Below are positions 7,703-15,444 of a DNA stretch of 64,000 nt, piece after piece. Origin of the DNA: Bacteroidia bacterium (GTDB lineage: Bacteria > Bacteroidota > Bacteroidia > Cytophagales > Cyclobacteriaceae). The translations under genes and the position numbers were made by a program. Position 1 is the first letter of the stretch. Each line of letters begins with the position of its first letter. The notes beneath the pieces are model-generated. The model saw only the letters and a program-made list of their open reading frames with translations, was not told the origin of the DNA and did not search any database. The stretch spans positions 1 through 64,000 of the forward strand of contig JAUIAO010000028.1 of NCBI GenBank assembly GCA_030425425.1, written 5' to 3'.

Positions 7703-10458
7703 TGCGAATCTCTGTTGGTTTAATTCTTCTCACACTGAGCTTCAGTGTGGTGGCGCAGCGTGTCCAGATTTCGGGACAGCTATTGGATGACACTGGTTCT
7801 GGTTTGGTTGGAGCCACTGTCACACTCCAGAATCAATCTGACTCCATCATGGTGGCTTTTGCGATTACCGGTGATAATGGAAAATTTGAATTACCTAAGG
7901 CTCCAAAAGGAACATACTACCTAATGGCATCATTTATGGGATTCGAGTCATACACAACTCCTCTGAACATTACAGAATCAGAAAATGAAACTTTAGTGCT
8001 CGACCCAATCCGAATGTCTCCGGACCAAAAAGTGCTTTCTGAAGTAGTAGTGGATAGTCGGCGGATTCCAATTACCCTAAAGCAAGACACCATCGAATAT
8101 GATGCGTTGGCATTTGAAACCGCACCCAATGCCAGCGTGGAAGACCTACTGAAAAAGCTACCTGGAGTAGACGTGGAACGCGATGGCACTGTAAAAGCGC
8201 AGGGCGAGAACGTACAGAAAGTGCTTGTGGATGGAAAGGAGTTCTTCGGGAATGACCCGAAAATTGCTACCAAAAACCTACCAGCAGATGCTGTGGATAA
8301 AGTACAGGTTTTTGATAAAAAATCTGATTTCGCAGAGTTTGCTGGTATAGAAGATGGGAATGAGCAAAAAACGATCAACCTTTCTCTGAAAGAAGACAAG
8401 AAAAACGGAACCTTCGGAAAAATCACAGGTGCTTACGGAACAGATAGTCGCTTTCTAGGCAAAGCCAATATCAATAGATTTAACAGTGAAAGTCAATTAT
8501 CCTTCATCGGAAACGGAAATAACATCAATGAAGTAGGTTTTACGCTTAGTGACTATCTAAACTTCTCAGGTAATGGAGGTTTAGGGTCAGGTGGATCTTT
8601 CTCTATAGAAATTCCGAATGGCATTTCTATCGGAGGCCAAGGCGATGATGGTATCATTTCCAGCGCTACTACCGGATTGAACTTTAATAGAGACTTTGGT
8701 AAAAAGCTGGAACTGCGATCCAATTACATGTTTAATGGGACGATGGCCGATATTTCTAGAAATAGTAATCGAACTAATTTCCTGGAAGACGGAGAAACAT
8801 TCGGTTCCGAATCGGAATCCATGCAAGACAATCGTACATTCGCTCACAATTTCAGCTCGAAATTGAAGTATAAAATTGATCCATCTCAGGACATCACCAT
8901 CTCTACCAAAGGAGGTTTCCTTTCCAGAAATTTTTCAGTTAAAAGTTCCAATATTGCTTTTAAGAATAATCAAAATTTGAACACCTCTTCAAATGACAAC
9001 CACACTACGGGGCAAGATTATTCGATTGATATCATCGCAGGTTATCGGAAGAAATTTCTCAAACCAGGTAGAACCATCAGTGCTGAATTGAATTCGAGAA
9101 TTGGGAATGCAAAAAACGAATCCAATATTAGCGCATTATCAACAGTTTTTTTGGGGGATTCCACTATGCTGAGTACCATCCTTCAGAATCAATTATCTGA
9201 TGATCAGATCCTGAATTATTCAGGAAATTTTGGCTTTACTGAGCCACTGGGTAAGCATGATTACATCGCCCTTCAATATGAGCATAAGAACCATCAAAAC
9301 AATGTCAGTAACGACTATTTTGATATTGTAAATGAGGAGTTGATTAGAAATGGAGAATTGTCGATCGCCTTTAATCGAGATTACTATTATGATCGTGTAG
9401 GAGGCAGTTATCACTTCAACCAAAAGAAATTTAAGTTCTCAGCAGGGATGGACTACCAAACCAGTAAACTGAAAGGTGATCTGGTGACCGAAAACACATT
9501 GATCTCCAAAAACTTTAACCGAATGCTCCCGAATGCATCTTTTGAGTATGAATTTGGCACCAGCAAAAACCTGAAATTATTCTACCGAACAAATCTCAAC
9601 GAACCTTCTCTACAGCAGTTGCAACCAGTGGTGAACAATGCAGACCCAATGAGAATTTACCAGGGAAACCCTGATTTGAATGCGGAATATCAGCATGAGC
9701 TCAACATGAATTTGCTTTGGTTTGATCAGTTTTCATTCACCAATTTCTTTGCATTCATCAGTGCTATTTATACCGAAAATAAAATCGTCACTGCCTCTAA
9801 CATTGATGATCAGCTGACACAGAAATCACAACCAATCAACACTGATTATGACTGGTTACTTACCAGCTCATGGTCATATGGGATGCCGATTAAGCCACTG
9901 AAAATCAAAATTGGTTTGAGGCACAGAGCCACCTATAATCAAGGATTTATCTACTTGAACAACGTAGAGAACATCGCTAAAAGATGTAATCACTCAGCTA
10001 CTTTCAAAATTGAAAATAGAAACAAAGGAGCTATTGACGTGGTAGCAGGCACCAAAGTGCAATACAACACCACCCTGTATTCTGAAAATAGTCTGTTCGA
10101 TCAAAGCTATCTGAACTATGACCACTTCGTGGATTTCAAATGGAAAATCAATGACAAATGGTTAGTGAAAACCACAGTAGATCACTACACCTACTCGTCT
10201 GAAGACTTCAGCACTCAACCGGATAGAACACTGTGTAAAGCAGAAATTTCCAGGTTTATATTAAAAGAAAACCGTGGGCAGATTAAACTCAGCGCATTTG
10301 ATTTATTCAATCAAAATGTCATCGTCAACCGAAACAGCACCGCGAATTATCTGGAGGAAGAGCGAGTTGCTTCTTTGGGGAGATATTTCATGCTCGGGTT
10401 TACCTATTCACTTTCTGCGTTCAAAGAAAGCGGTATTCAAATAGAAAAGATGCGGTAA
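7702..10458 (+). CDS. Outer-membrane beta-barrel protein with CarboxypepD_reg-like N-domain (TonB-receptor-like)
   Basis: 918 residues. A signal peptide (to ~residue 19, ending VVAQ) is followed by a CarboxypepD_reg-like domain (~20-105: GQLLDDTGSGLVGATVTL and later PKGTYYLMASFMGFE). Next comes a plug-like domain (~115-225, with the LLKKLPGVDVERDGTV segment typical of this group), and then a long aromatic-rich barrel typical of the outer membrane beta-barrel family (PF14905 type). There is no obvious TonB box, so energy coupling is uncertain. It is translationally coupled to the GLPGLI gene, which suggests the two cooperate in moving or sensing the same ligand; metals or peptides are the usual guesses and neither is shown here. 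Confidence 0.87.
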   Translation: MRISVGLILLTLSFSVVAQRVQISGQLLDDTGSGLVGATVTLQNQSDSIMVAFAITGDNGKFELPKAPKGTYYLMASFMGFESYTTPLNITESENETLVLDPIRMSPDQKVLSEVVVDSRRIPITLKQDTIEYDALAFETAPNASVEDLLKKLPGVDVERDGTVKAQGENVQKVLVDGKEFFGNDPKIATKNLPADAVDKVQVFDKKSDFAEFAGIEDGNEQKTINLSLKEDKKNGTFGKITGAYGTDSRFLGKANINRFNSESQLSFIGNGNNINEVGFTLSDYLNFSGNGGLGSGGSFSIEIPNGISIGGQGDDGIISSATTGLNFNRDFGKKLELRSNYMFNGTMADISRNSNRTNFLEDGETFGSESESMQDNRTFAHNFSSKLKYKIDPSQDITISTKGGFLSRNFSVKSSNIAFKNNQNLNTSSNDNHTTGQDYSIDIIAGYRKKFLKPGRTISAELNSRIGNAKNESNISALSTVFLGDSTMLSTILQNQLSDDQILNYSGNFGFTEPLGKHDYIALQYEHKNHQNNVSNDYFDIVNEELIRNGELSIAFNRDYYYDRVGGSYHFNQKKFKFSAGMDYQTSKLKGDLVTENTLISKNFNRMLPNASFEYEFGTSKNLKLFYRTNLNEPSLQQLQPVVNNADPMRIYQGNPDLNAEYQHELNMNLLWFDQFSFTNFFAFISAIYTENKIVTASNIDDQLTQKSQPINTDYDWLLTSSWSYGMPIKPLKIKIGLRHRATYNQGFIYLNNVENIAKRCNHSATFKIENRNKGAIDVVAGTKVQYNTTLYSENSLFDQSYLNYDHFVDFKWKINDKWLVKTTVDHYTYSSEDFSTQPDRTLCKAEISRFILKENRGQIKLSAFDLFNQNVIVNRNSTANYLEEERVASLGRYFMLGFTYSLSAFKESGIQIEKMR

Positions 10459-10509
10459 ATCAATGTTTATCAGTTGAAATGTCAATTTCATCGAATTACA
10501 TCTCTCTTG

Positions 10510-10541
10510 TTGTGAATTAGTGGTTTGCTACTTTTAGTTTG
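10510..10541 (+). promoter_or_regulatory. Possible promoter (TTG, 22-nt spacer, TAGTTTG)
   Basis: TTG at 10510-10512 and TAGTTTG at 10535-10541 are spaced within the 17-23 nt range known for Bacteroidota promoters, 21 nt before the chosen start. The -7 box is one base shorter than consensus, so confidence is low. Confidence 0.35.
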
Positions 10542-10562
10542 TGCAAAACTCGCCTGATTTCA

Positions 10563-11108
10563 ATGAGATTTATCCTTTGCCTAAACTTACTCTGCATATG
10601 CATCTCCTGCTATTCTCAAAAGTATAGTGCTGATAAAAATACAATAGGCGAAATCGTTATCAAAAACGATACTATCAAAGGCAATGTCGATTTAAATTTG
10701 AACAATGAGTTAGTGCTGTTTAAAGTAGAAAATAGGATTAGCATGTATCATGCACGCCAGATTGATGCTATTAAAATCTTTAGACCTACCGGCGGTTACA
10801 ACTTGTATAAAAGCTATGAATTAGATGAAGAAAATCGCTTTTTCTTTGTAGTCTCCACTGGAAAACTCGAGGTGCTATTCAGAAGAGGAATACTGAAAAA
10901 CAAAATTCAGAATAAGTATTATCCTGATTACTTCGTCCGAGATCAGAACAATGTGGTGATGCCGATTGATAATTCTAAGAAATTCCTTTCGGTATTTGGA
11001 AAGGATTCGAAATGGATGGAGCTCTATATCAAAAACAATTACCTCGACCTAAGCAGAGTGAAAGACATTGAAACTGCATTCGGATACTACAATGAGCAAG
11101 AATATTAG
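10563..11108 (+). CDS. Secreted protein of unknown function, paralogue 1 of a tandem pair
   Basis: 181 residues from ATG 10563, which opens a signal peptide (MRFILCLNLLCICISCYSQ). I do not recognise the family. The mature part has a beta-rich N-half (TIGEIVIKNDTIKGNVDLNL) and conserved stretches SYELDEENRFFFVV, KYYPDYFV and WMELYIKNNYLDLSRV, all matched in the next gene. The pair shares these motifs in the same order and a similar length, so it arose by tandem duplication. It lies after a GLPGLI/outer-membrane barrel pair, but the 104-nt gap and a promoter-like sequence suggest separate expression. Confidence 0.78.
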   Translation: MRFILCLNLLCICISCYSQKYSADKNTIGEIVIKNDTIKGNVDLNLNNELVLFKVENRISMYHARQIDAIKIFRPTGGYNLYKSYELDEENRFFFVVSTGKLEVLFRRGILKNKIQNKYYPDYFVRDQNNVVMPIDNSKKFLSVFGKDSKWMELYIKNNYLDLSRVKDIETAFGYYNEQEY

Positions 11109-11272
11109 CTAAAAACTAAGACATGTATTCACAATGCGTTCAACTAACCACAATGCTTTAGTAATAACCCTGCCCTGATTTTAATTCATTTTTACCCTTA
11201 GATCAAGAAGGTATAATATCCTTTGAAAAAAGATAGTTGAGTTCTTGCTTAGCCCTCCTAAACCCAACAGCA

Positions 11273-11836
11273 ATGAGACTATTTAAGATCATGATACTTC
11301 TGAGTGTACATATGACATGTACCTCACAAACCTTCAATGCAGATGCCAATACTACTGGAGAAATAAAAACTACTGAAGGCAAATTTGAAGGGATCATAGA
11401 TATCAACATGAAAAATGATCAGGTACTCTGGCGGTCTGACAATACAGCGAAAGTATTTGATGCAAGTCAAATCAAAGAAATCAGGCTCAAATCACCTTCA
11501 GGGAATGAAAGCTCCTACAAAAGTTCTGAGCTAGAAGGTGACCATTTCATTTTTTTGGTGGTATCTAGTGGAAAAGCTGAAATCCTGTACAAAAAAGGAA
11601 TCCTGAGGGATCAAACCACTCAATCTTTTTATCCGGATTATTTCGCTGTAGGTAAACGTAAAGAACTGATCCCACTGGAAAAGAAAAAGGATTTTATCAA
11701 TGCCTTTGGTGAGGATGCAAAATGGATGGCTCAATACATCAAAAACAATAACCTTGATTTTGAAAGGGTGATTGATATTTCTAAAGCTTTCGATTATTAC
11801 AACAACTCGTATGAGGCAACACACCCTTTACCTTGA
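11273..11836 (+). CDS. Secreted protein of unknown function, paralogue 2 of a tandem pair
   Basis: 187 residues from ATG 11273 with a signal peptide (MRLFKIMILLSVHMTCTSQ). It mirrors the preceding gene: TTGEIKTTEGKFEGIIDINM, SSELEGDHFIFLVVSSGKAE, SFYPDYFA and WMAQYIKNNNLDFERVIDI. Conserved aromatic and Asp positions (FYPDYF, FDYYN) suggest one folded domain. The function is unknown; the 164-nt intergenic gap suggests it is not strictly co-transcribed with paralogue 1. Confidence 0.78.
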   Translation: MRLFKIMILLSVHMTCTSQTFNADANTTGEIKTTEGKFEGIIDINMKNDQVLWRSDNTAKVFDASQIKEIRLKSPSGNESSYKSSELEGDHFIFLVVSSGKAEILYKKGILRDQTTQSFYPDYFAVGKRKELIPLEKKKDFINAFGEDAKWMAQYIKNNNLDFERVIDISKAFDYYNNSYEATHPLP

Positions 11837-11898
11837 TCTCCTATAATATTAGAATAAATCATCGAATTGGTTGATTTTTCGTTGGTCAGCGCTTGTCC

Positions 11899-11906
11899 TA
11901 CATTTG
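11899..11906 (+). promoter_or_regulatory. -7 promoter box TACATTTG immediately upstream of the EamA gene
   Basis: Exact match to the Bacteroidota -7 consensus TAnnTTTG. Its last base is only 7 nt before the ATG at 11914, so the transcript would be leaderless or nearly so. A -33 TTG at the standard spacing is not evident. Confidence 0.5.
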
Positions 11907-11913
11907 CACGCTG

Positions 11914-12786
11914 ATGAAAAAACATTTTTCTCATTACATCGAGCTTGGATTGGCAATAGCTGTTATGTCAAGTTCAGGTACTCTTGGTAGATATATTAAT
12001 CTTCCTCCTACAGTCACTATATGGCTCAGGTGTATTATAGCAACCATCGCTCTTTATCTCATTTTGAAAATCTGGCGAATTGAAACCAATTTCTTTAGAA
12101 GCAATTTTCAATCAATAACCATTGGAGCGCTTTTTCTTGGTGGTCATTGGGTCACTTATTTTTACTCTTTACAGCTATCATCTGTGGCCATCGGTATGCT
12201 GTCCTTATTCACATACCCTGTGATTACTGCCTTGCTGGAGCCGCTTTTACTCAAAACAAAACTCCAGCCCGCTACATTATTCCTATCCATTCTAGCTTTT
12301 GCAGGGGTGGCTCTTCTAGTACCTGAACTCTCATTTGACAATCAGTATACCCTCGGAATTGCCATTGGGATTTTGTCAGCCCTACTCTACTCAATTAGGA
12401 ATATCCTAATGAAAAAGAAAGTGGGACAATTTTCCAGCATTGCACTCATGTACTATCAATTATTGATCATCACATTGGTACTGACTCCCCTGGCACTGAC
12501 ATTTAACTTTGACTGGTCGGCAGATGTCTTTCCACAATGGATACCCTTGATTATTCTTGGTCTTTTCACAACCGCAACTGGTCACACCCTTTTTGTACTT
12601 AGCTTCAGGCATTTTACCATTAGTACGGTGAGCATCATCAGTGCCATTACTCCCCTGATAGGCAGCACCTGGGGTTATATTTTTCTAAGTGAAATACCTT
12701 CCGGCAAAACAATGATCGGGGGAATATTGATTTTCACAACAGTAGTGATTGAAAGCATCAGAACTGCTAGAACAAAACTCGGATAA
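11914..12786 (+). CDS. EamA-type drug/metabolite transporter
   Basis: 290 residues with about ten membrane segments in two similar halves, the EamA (DMT) layout. The second half contains the typical ending ISAITPLIGSTWGYIFLSE. The ATG at 11914 is preferred to an upstream in-frame ATG at 11893 because a -7 box overlaps the latter. These inner-membrane proteins usually export amino acids, sugars or other small metabolites; the substrate cannot be read from sequence. Confidence 0.88.
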   Translation: MKKHFSHYIELGLAIAVMSSSGTLGRYINLPPTVTIWLRCIIATIALYLILKIWRIETNFFRSNFQSITIGALFLGGHWVTYFYSLQLSSVAIGMLSLFTYPVITALLEPLLLKTKLQPATLFLSILAFAGVALLVPELSFDNQYTLGIAIGILSALLYSIRNILMKKKVGQFSSIALMYYQLLIITLVLTPLALTFNFDWSADVFPQWIPLIILGLFTTATGHTLFVLSFRHFTISTVSIISAITPLIGSTWGYIFLSEIPSGKTMIGGILIFTTVVIESIRTARTKLG

Positions 12787-13054
12787 CTAGAGAGTATATT
12801 GATGATAACTCCCTGTTTTTCAGACCATTGAATTTTCATTATTTTTTCAACCACCTGAATAATCCAGCAAACACAAACTGATCCCGTTCCAGCTGATCAA
12901 TGATAATTCCCTTTCACTCATCAGCTCTGTTAATTATAATAAAACCTTTGTAAGTTAACAATAGAATTAAGCTATCCGGACAAAAGCTATTTTCAGCTCC
13001 CATTTCTGACCTGAAGAGCTTTTTTTATACCGAACCACTTTAACTATTTTAACC
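12787..13054. other. Gene-free stretch with a terminator-like hairpin
   Basis: No convincing reading frame is seen. Near its end, AAAAGCT (12982-12988) pairs with AGCTTTT (13017-13023) around an inner TTCAG/CTGAA stem, followed by a run of T. This resembles an intrinsic terminator 31 nt before the small gene at 13055. It could end a short leader or small RNA, since it is ~200 nt past the EamA stop. Confidence 0.4.
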
Positions 13055-13228
13055 ATGAAATGGATTGCTCACATCTTCGCTAAGAAAACGAAAATCAATA
13101 AGGATGCGAATGTTGAATTTCTGATCAGCCACATCGAGTTCTTAACTGAAAAAGTAGAGGAACTTGAATTCAAATTGCACCAGATGAACGAACATGAATC
13201 TGACAATCTCAGATACATTTTTAAATAA
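13055..13228 (+). CDS. Small basic/coiled-coil protein, 57 residues
   Basis: ATG 13055 to TAA 13228. The first ~16 residues are basic and amphipathic (MKWIAHIFAKKTKINK); the rest is helical with a heptad-like pattern (VEFLISHIEFLTEKVEELEFKL split across positions ~20-41). I do not recognise it. Support is a clean start and stop, a plausible amphipathic or coiled-coil structure, and a position 40 nt before the DUF3784 gene in the same direction. It may be a membrane-surface accessory of that protein. Moderate confidence that it is translated. Confidence 0.5.
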   Translation: MKWIAHIFAKKTKINKDANVEFLISHIEFLTEKVEELEFKLHQMNEHESDNLRYIFK

Positions 13229-13268
13229 ATAATCAGAAAGCAATTCATAAACCAGCTAACAAATTTGA

Positions 13269-13565
13269 ATGTTGACTCTAGAATTAGGGTTAGGAGTTTT
13301 TCTGTATGTCATTGGAATTTTAGTCAAAGTATTTCCAAATCTCATTGCAGGCTATAGTACCATGCCTGATGAAGAAAAAGCACGTTTCAATATCAAAGGC
13401 TATTCTACACTGATGATGATATGCTTTTTCATCATGGGCATGATCGTAATCGGTTCTGAAGCAATTGGAAAGATGATTAGCCCAGATGCATGGATTGTTC
13501 GTATCACATCTATCCTGTTGATAACTATCATCATGGCCTCCTCTGGAAGCATATACAAATCCTGA
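13269..13565 (+). CDS. Small membrane protein, DUF3784-like
   Basis: 98 residues with three predicted membrane helices (~5-25, ~46-65, ~75-93). The segment YSTMPDEEKARFNIKGYS between helices 1 and 2 is typical of DUF3784 proteins. The function of this family is unknown. It ends 9 nt from the convergent acyltransferase gene with no obvious terminator between them. Confidence 0.75.
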   Translation: MLTLELGLGVFLYVIGILVKVFPNLIAGYSTMPDEEKARFNIKGYSTLMMICFFIMGMIVIGSEAIGKMISPDAWIVRITSILLITIIMASSGSIYKS

Positions 13566-13574
13566 TAATCAGTC

Positions 13575-14609
13575 TTACACCTTTAGTCCAAAGGCGAGCC
13601 TCAGCACTTTGACTCTTTTAATTATTTCATAAATAGCGAAACAACCTGCAAAAGTCAATAGATTGATCGCCACAAACTTAACCCACGAATCTATTGATAA
13701 TGGTAAAATCAGGTAAGCCGACAAGTACAGAAAGACCATATGCCAGATATAAACAGGATAAGCTGCCTCACTCAAATAGGAAAGTGCCTTTCCTGGTTTT
13801 TGTAAGTACTGATACCCAAAAGCCAGCACTGTCAATACCCAAACATTGGATTCGATGGACATCAGATAATTGAGTGATTTCAAATTGAATTCAAGATATC
13901 TCCACAGAAACAATCCCAAACCAACTACCAACAAAGCCAATCGCCATTTCAAAAGATTCTTCAAAAATGGATCTCCAGCATACACAAAGACAAAACCGAA
14001 AAAGAAAGCCAGCAGCCCCAAAAAGTACCCATGCCATGTTTGCACATACATTTCAAAAACTGTAGGATTGGCCAGTGTTACTTCTAGCACAAACAATGAC
14101 ATCATCAGTAACCATCCAAATGGCGAGGCTGTAATCTTGCTAATTACACTTTGTAAACGACCAGACTCATGCTTTTTCAGCCAACTAAAGAGTGGTAAAA
14201 AGATCAGGACATAGGAGAAAATATTCCCCAAAAACCAAAGGTGGCCCATATGAGGCACATAGTTGATGGGCATATCGTAGTGCCGCTCCCAAATGTACAT
14301 GTGAAGAGGCACCACAGTGAAAATACCAATTACAAAAGGCACCCAAATTCTTTTAGTACGCTCTACTAAAAGCTGCTTCCAGTTCCTTTTGCGGATGGCA
14401 AAGCTCACTCCCATTCCTGAAACGAAGAATAGCAATGGTATCCTCCATACATTGAGGAATGCCATAGGTGTCCAGAGGTCAACCAGAGGTTCATCGCTCT
14501 GAATGAAACCAATCATGAGTCCCCATGGCTGAAAAACTATGGCAATGTGATATGTCAAAAGCAAACCGATGGTAATCACTCTGAGCCAGTCAATATCGTA
14601 TCTTCTCAT
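13575..14609 (-). CDS. Acyltransferase 3 family membrane protein (OafA/YrhL-like)
   Basis: 344 residues, about ten membrane helices. The N-terminus MRRYDIDWLRVITIGLLLTY followed by His is the classical start of acyltransferase-3 proteins, with the conserved His in helix 1 and basic residues in RKRNWKQLLVERTKRIWVP. These enzymes move acetyl or other acyl groups across the inner membrane onto surface sugars or lipids. The acceptor is not identifiable. It lies 18 nt downstream of the ankyrin gene, so the two are probably one transcript. Confidence 0.88.
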   Translation of the reverse strand: MRRYDIDWLRVITIGLLLTYHIAIVFQPWGLMIGFIQSDEPLVDLWTPMAFLNVWRIPLLFFVSGMGVSFAIRKRNWKQLLVERTKRIWVPFVIGIFTVVPLHMYIWERHYDMPINYVPHMGHLWFLGNIFSYVLIFLPLFSWLKKHESGRLQSVISKITASPFGWLLMMSLFVLEVTLANPTVFEMYVQTWHGYFLGLLAFFFGFVFVYAGDPFLKNLLKWRLALLVVGLGLFLWRYLEFNLKSLNYLMSIESNVWVLTVLAFGYQYLQKPGKALSYLSEAAYPVYIWHMVFLYLSAYLILPLSIDSWVKFVAINLLTFAGCFAIYEIIKRVKVLRLAFGLKV

Positions 14610-14627
14610 CTCTGATGGTTATTTTGA

Positions 14628-15209
14628 TTACTGCAGCAGGGCGGCCACTTCAGGTCTTGTTTTTTCTATTCGCTCAAAATCCATCACCAATCCCATTGGT
14701 GCCAATTGCTTACTCATTAGCTTGTAAACCGGCTCAACATCTTTATAATCACCAGCCACTGACTGATAAGCCGTAGAGCCGAAATTGTTCTTGATCGATT
14801 TGTCAGCACCCTTTTCCAAAAGCAACTGCACCACCTCCGGATGACACATAAATGCAGCAGTGATCAGAGCTGTAGATCCTTCTTTGTTTCTGTAATTGAT
14901 ATCCGCACCAGCCACAGCTAAGAGATTTACAGCCTCTTCGTTACCAAAAAGCGCAGCGGTAATAATTGGAGAAGAGCCTCCGAAAGGATCCTGGATATTC
15001 AGATCTGACCCAGCTTCAATATGCTGTCTTATCGCTTCCATATTGCTAGTAATCACCGCCATGTGAAGGTCGATTTCTGGGGCTTGATTTTTCATATTCA
15101 GCTTCTGCGAATTTGCTTGCGCATTGGATGATTTTGTGTTGCATGAAGCAGTGATAAATACCAATATCGCTACTGCAATACCTGCTAATAATTTGATGTT
15201 CGTTTTCAT
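14628..15209 (-). CDS. Ankyrin-repeat lipoprotein
   Basis: 193 residues from the ATG at 15209, which gives a lipoprotein signal ending VFITASC (Cys ~24). About three to four ankyrin repeats follow (residues ~60-160), seen in DPFGGSSPIITAALFGNEEA, NKEGSTALITAAFMCHPEVV and FGSTAYQSVAGDYKD. Ankyrin repeats bind proteins; here the location would be the periplasmic face of a membrane. It is divergent from the AraC/TolB/TPR regulator gene, with a 235-nt shared upstream region carrying repeats that may control both. Confidence 0.85.
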   Translation of the reverse strand: MKTNIKLLAGIAVAILVFITASCNTKSSNAQANSQKLNMKNQAPEIDLHMAVITSNMEAIRQHIEAGSDLNIQDPFGGSSPIITAALFGNEEAVNLLAVAGADINYRNKEGSTALITAAFMCHPEVVQLLLEKGADKSIKNNFGSTAYQSVAGDYKDVEPVYKLMSKQLAPMGLVMDFERIEKTRPEVAALLQ

Positions 15210-15321
15210 TTCTAATTTGTTTAAGACTTCTAAATGATTTGATAAAGCAAAGTTCAAAAAGTGCCCTGAGATGAACTAAACAGCTATGAAGCCAAAAACA
15301 TAACATTTGGTGAAGTCATGA

Positions 15322-15363
15322 AAACTATGATGCATCCATGTAAACTATGATGCAAACGCATCA
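15322..15363. promoter_or_regulatory. Direct repeats plus inverted repeat, candidate operator for the AraC-type regulator
   Basis: AAACTATGATGCA occurs at 15322-15334 and again at 15342-15354, starts exactly 20 nt apart (about two helical turns). The second copy also forms an inverted repeat TGATGC-AAAC-GCATCA (15348-15363). It lies between the divergent ankyrin and AraC-type genes. AraC-family proteins often bind direct repeats spaced about two turns, so autoregulation or control of the ankyrin-acyltransferase operon is a reasonable inference. Confidence 0.55.
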
Positions 15364-15415
15364 TCAGACTGGCGTATTTACAATCCAATAATCAATAGAT
15401 TCGGAAGTATTCTAC

Positions 15416-15423
15416 TAATTTTG
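15416..15423 (+). promoter_or_regulatory. -7 promoter box TAATTTTG before the AraC/TolB/TPR gene
   Basis: Exact TAnnTTTG match, 21 nt before the ATG at 15445 and just downstream of the repeat block. No clear -33 TTG at 17-23 nt, consistent with an activator-dependent promoter but not proof of one. Confidence 0.45.
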
Positions 15424-15444
15424 AATAAACGTTAACTCCCTACC

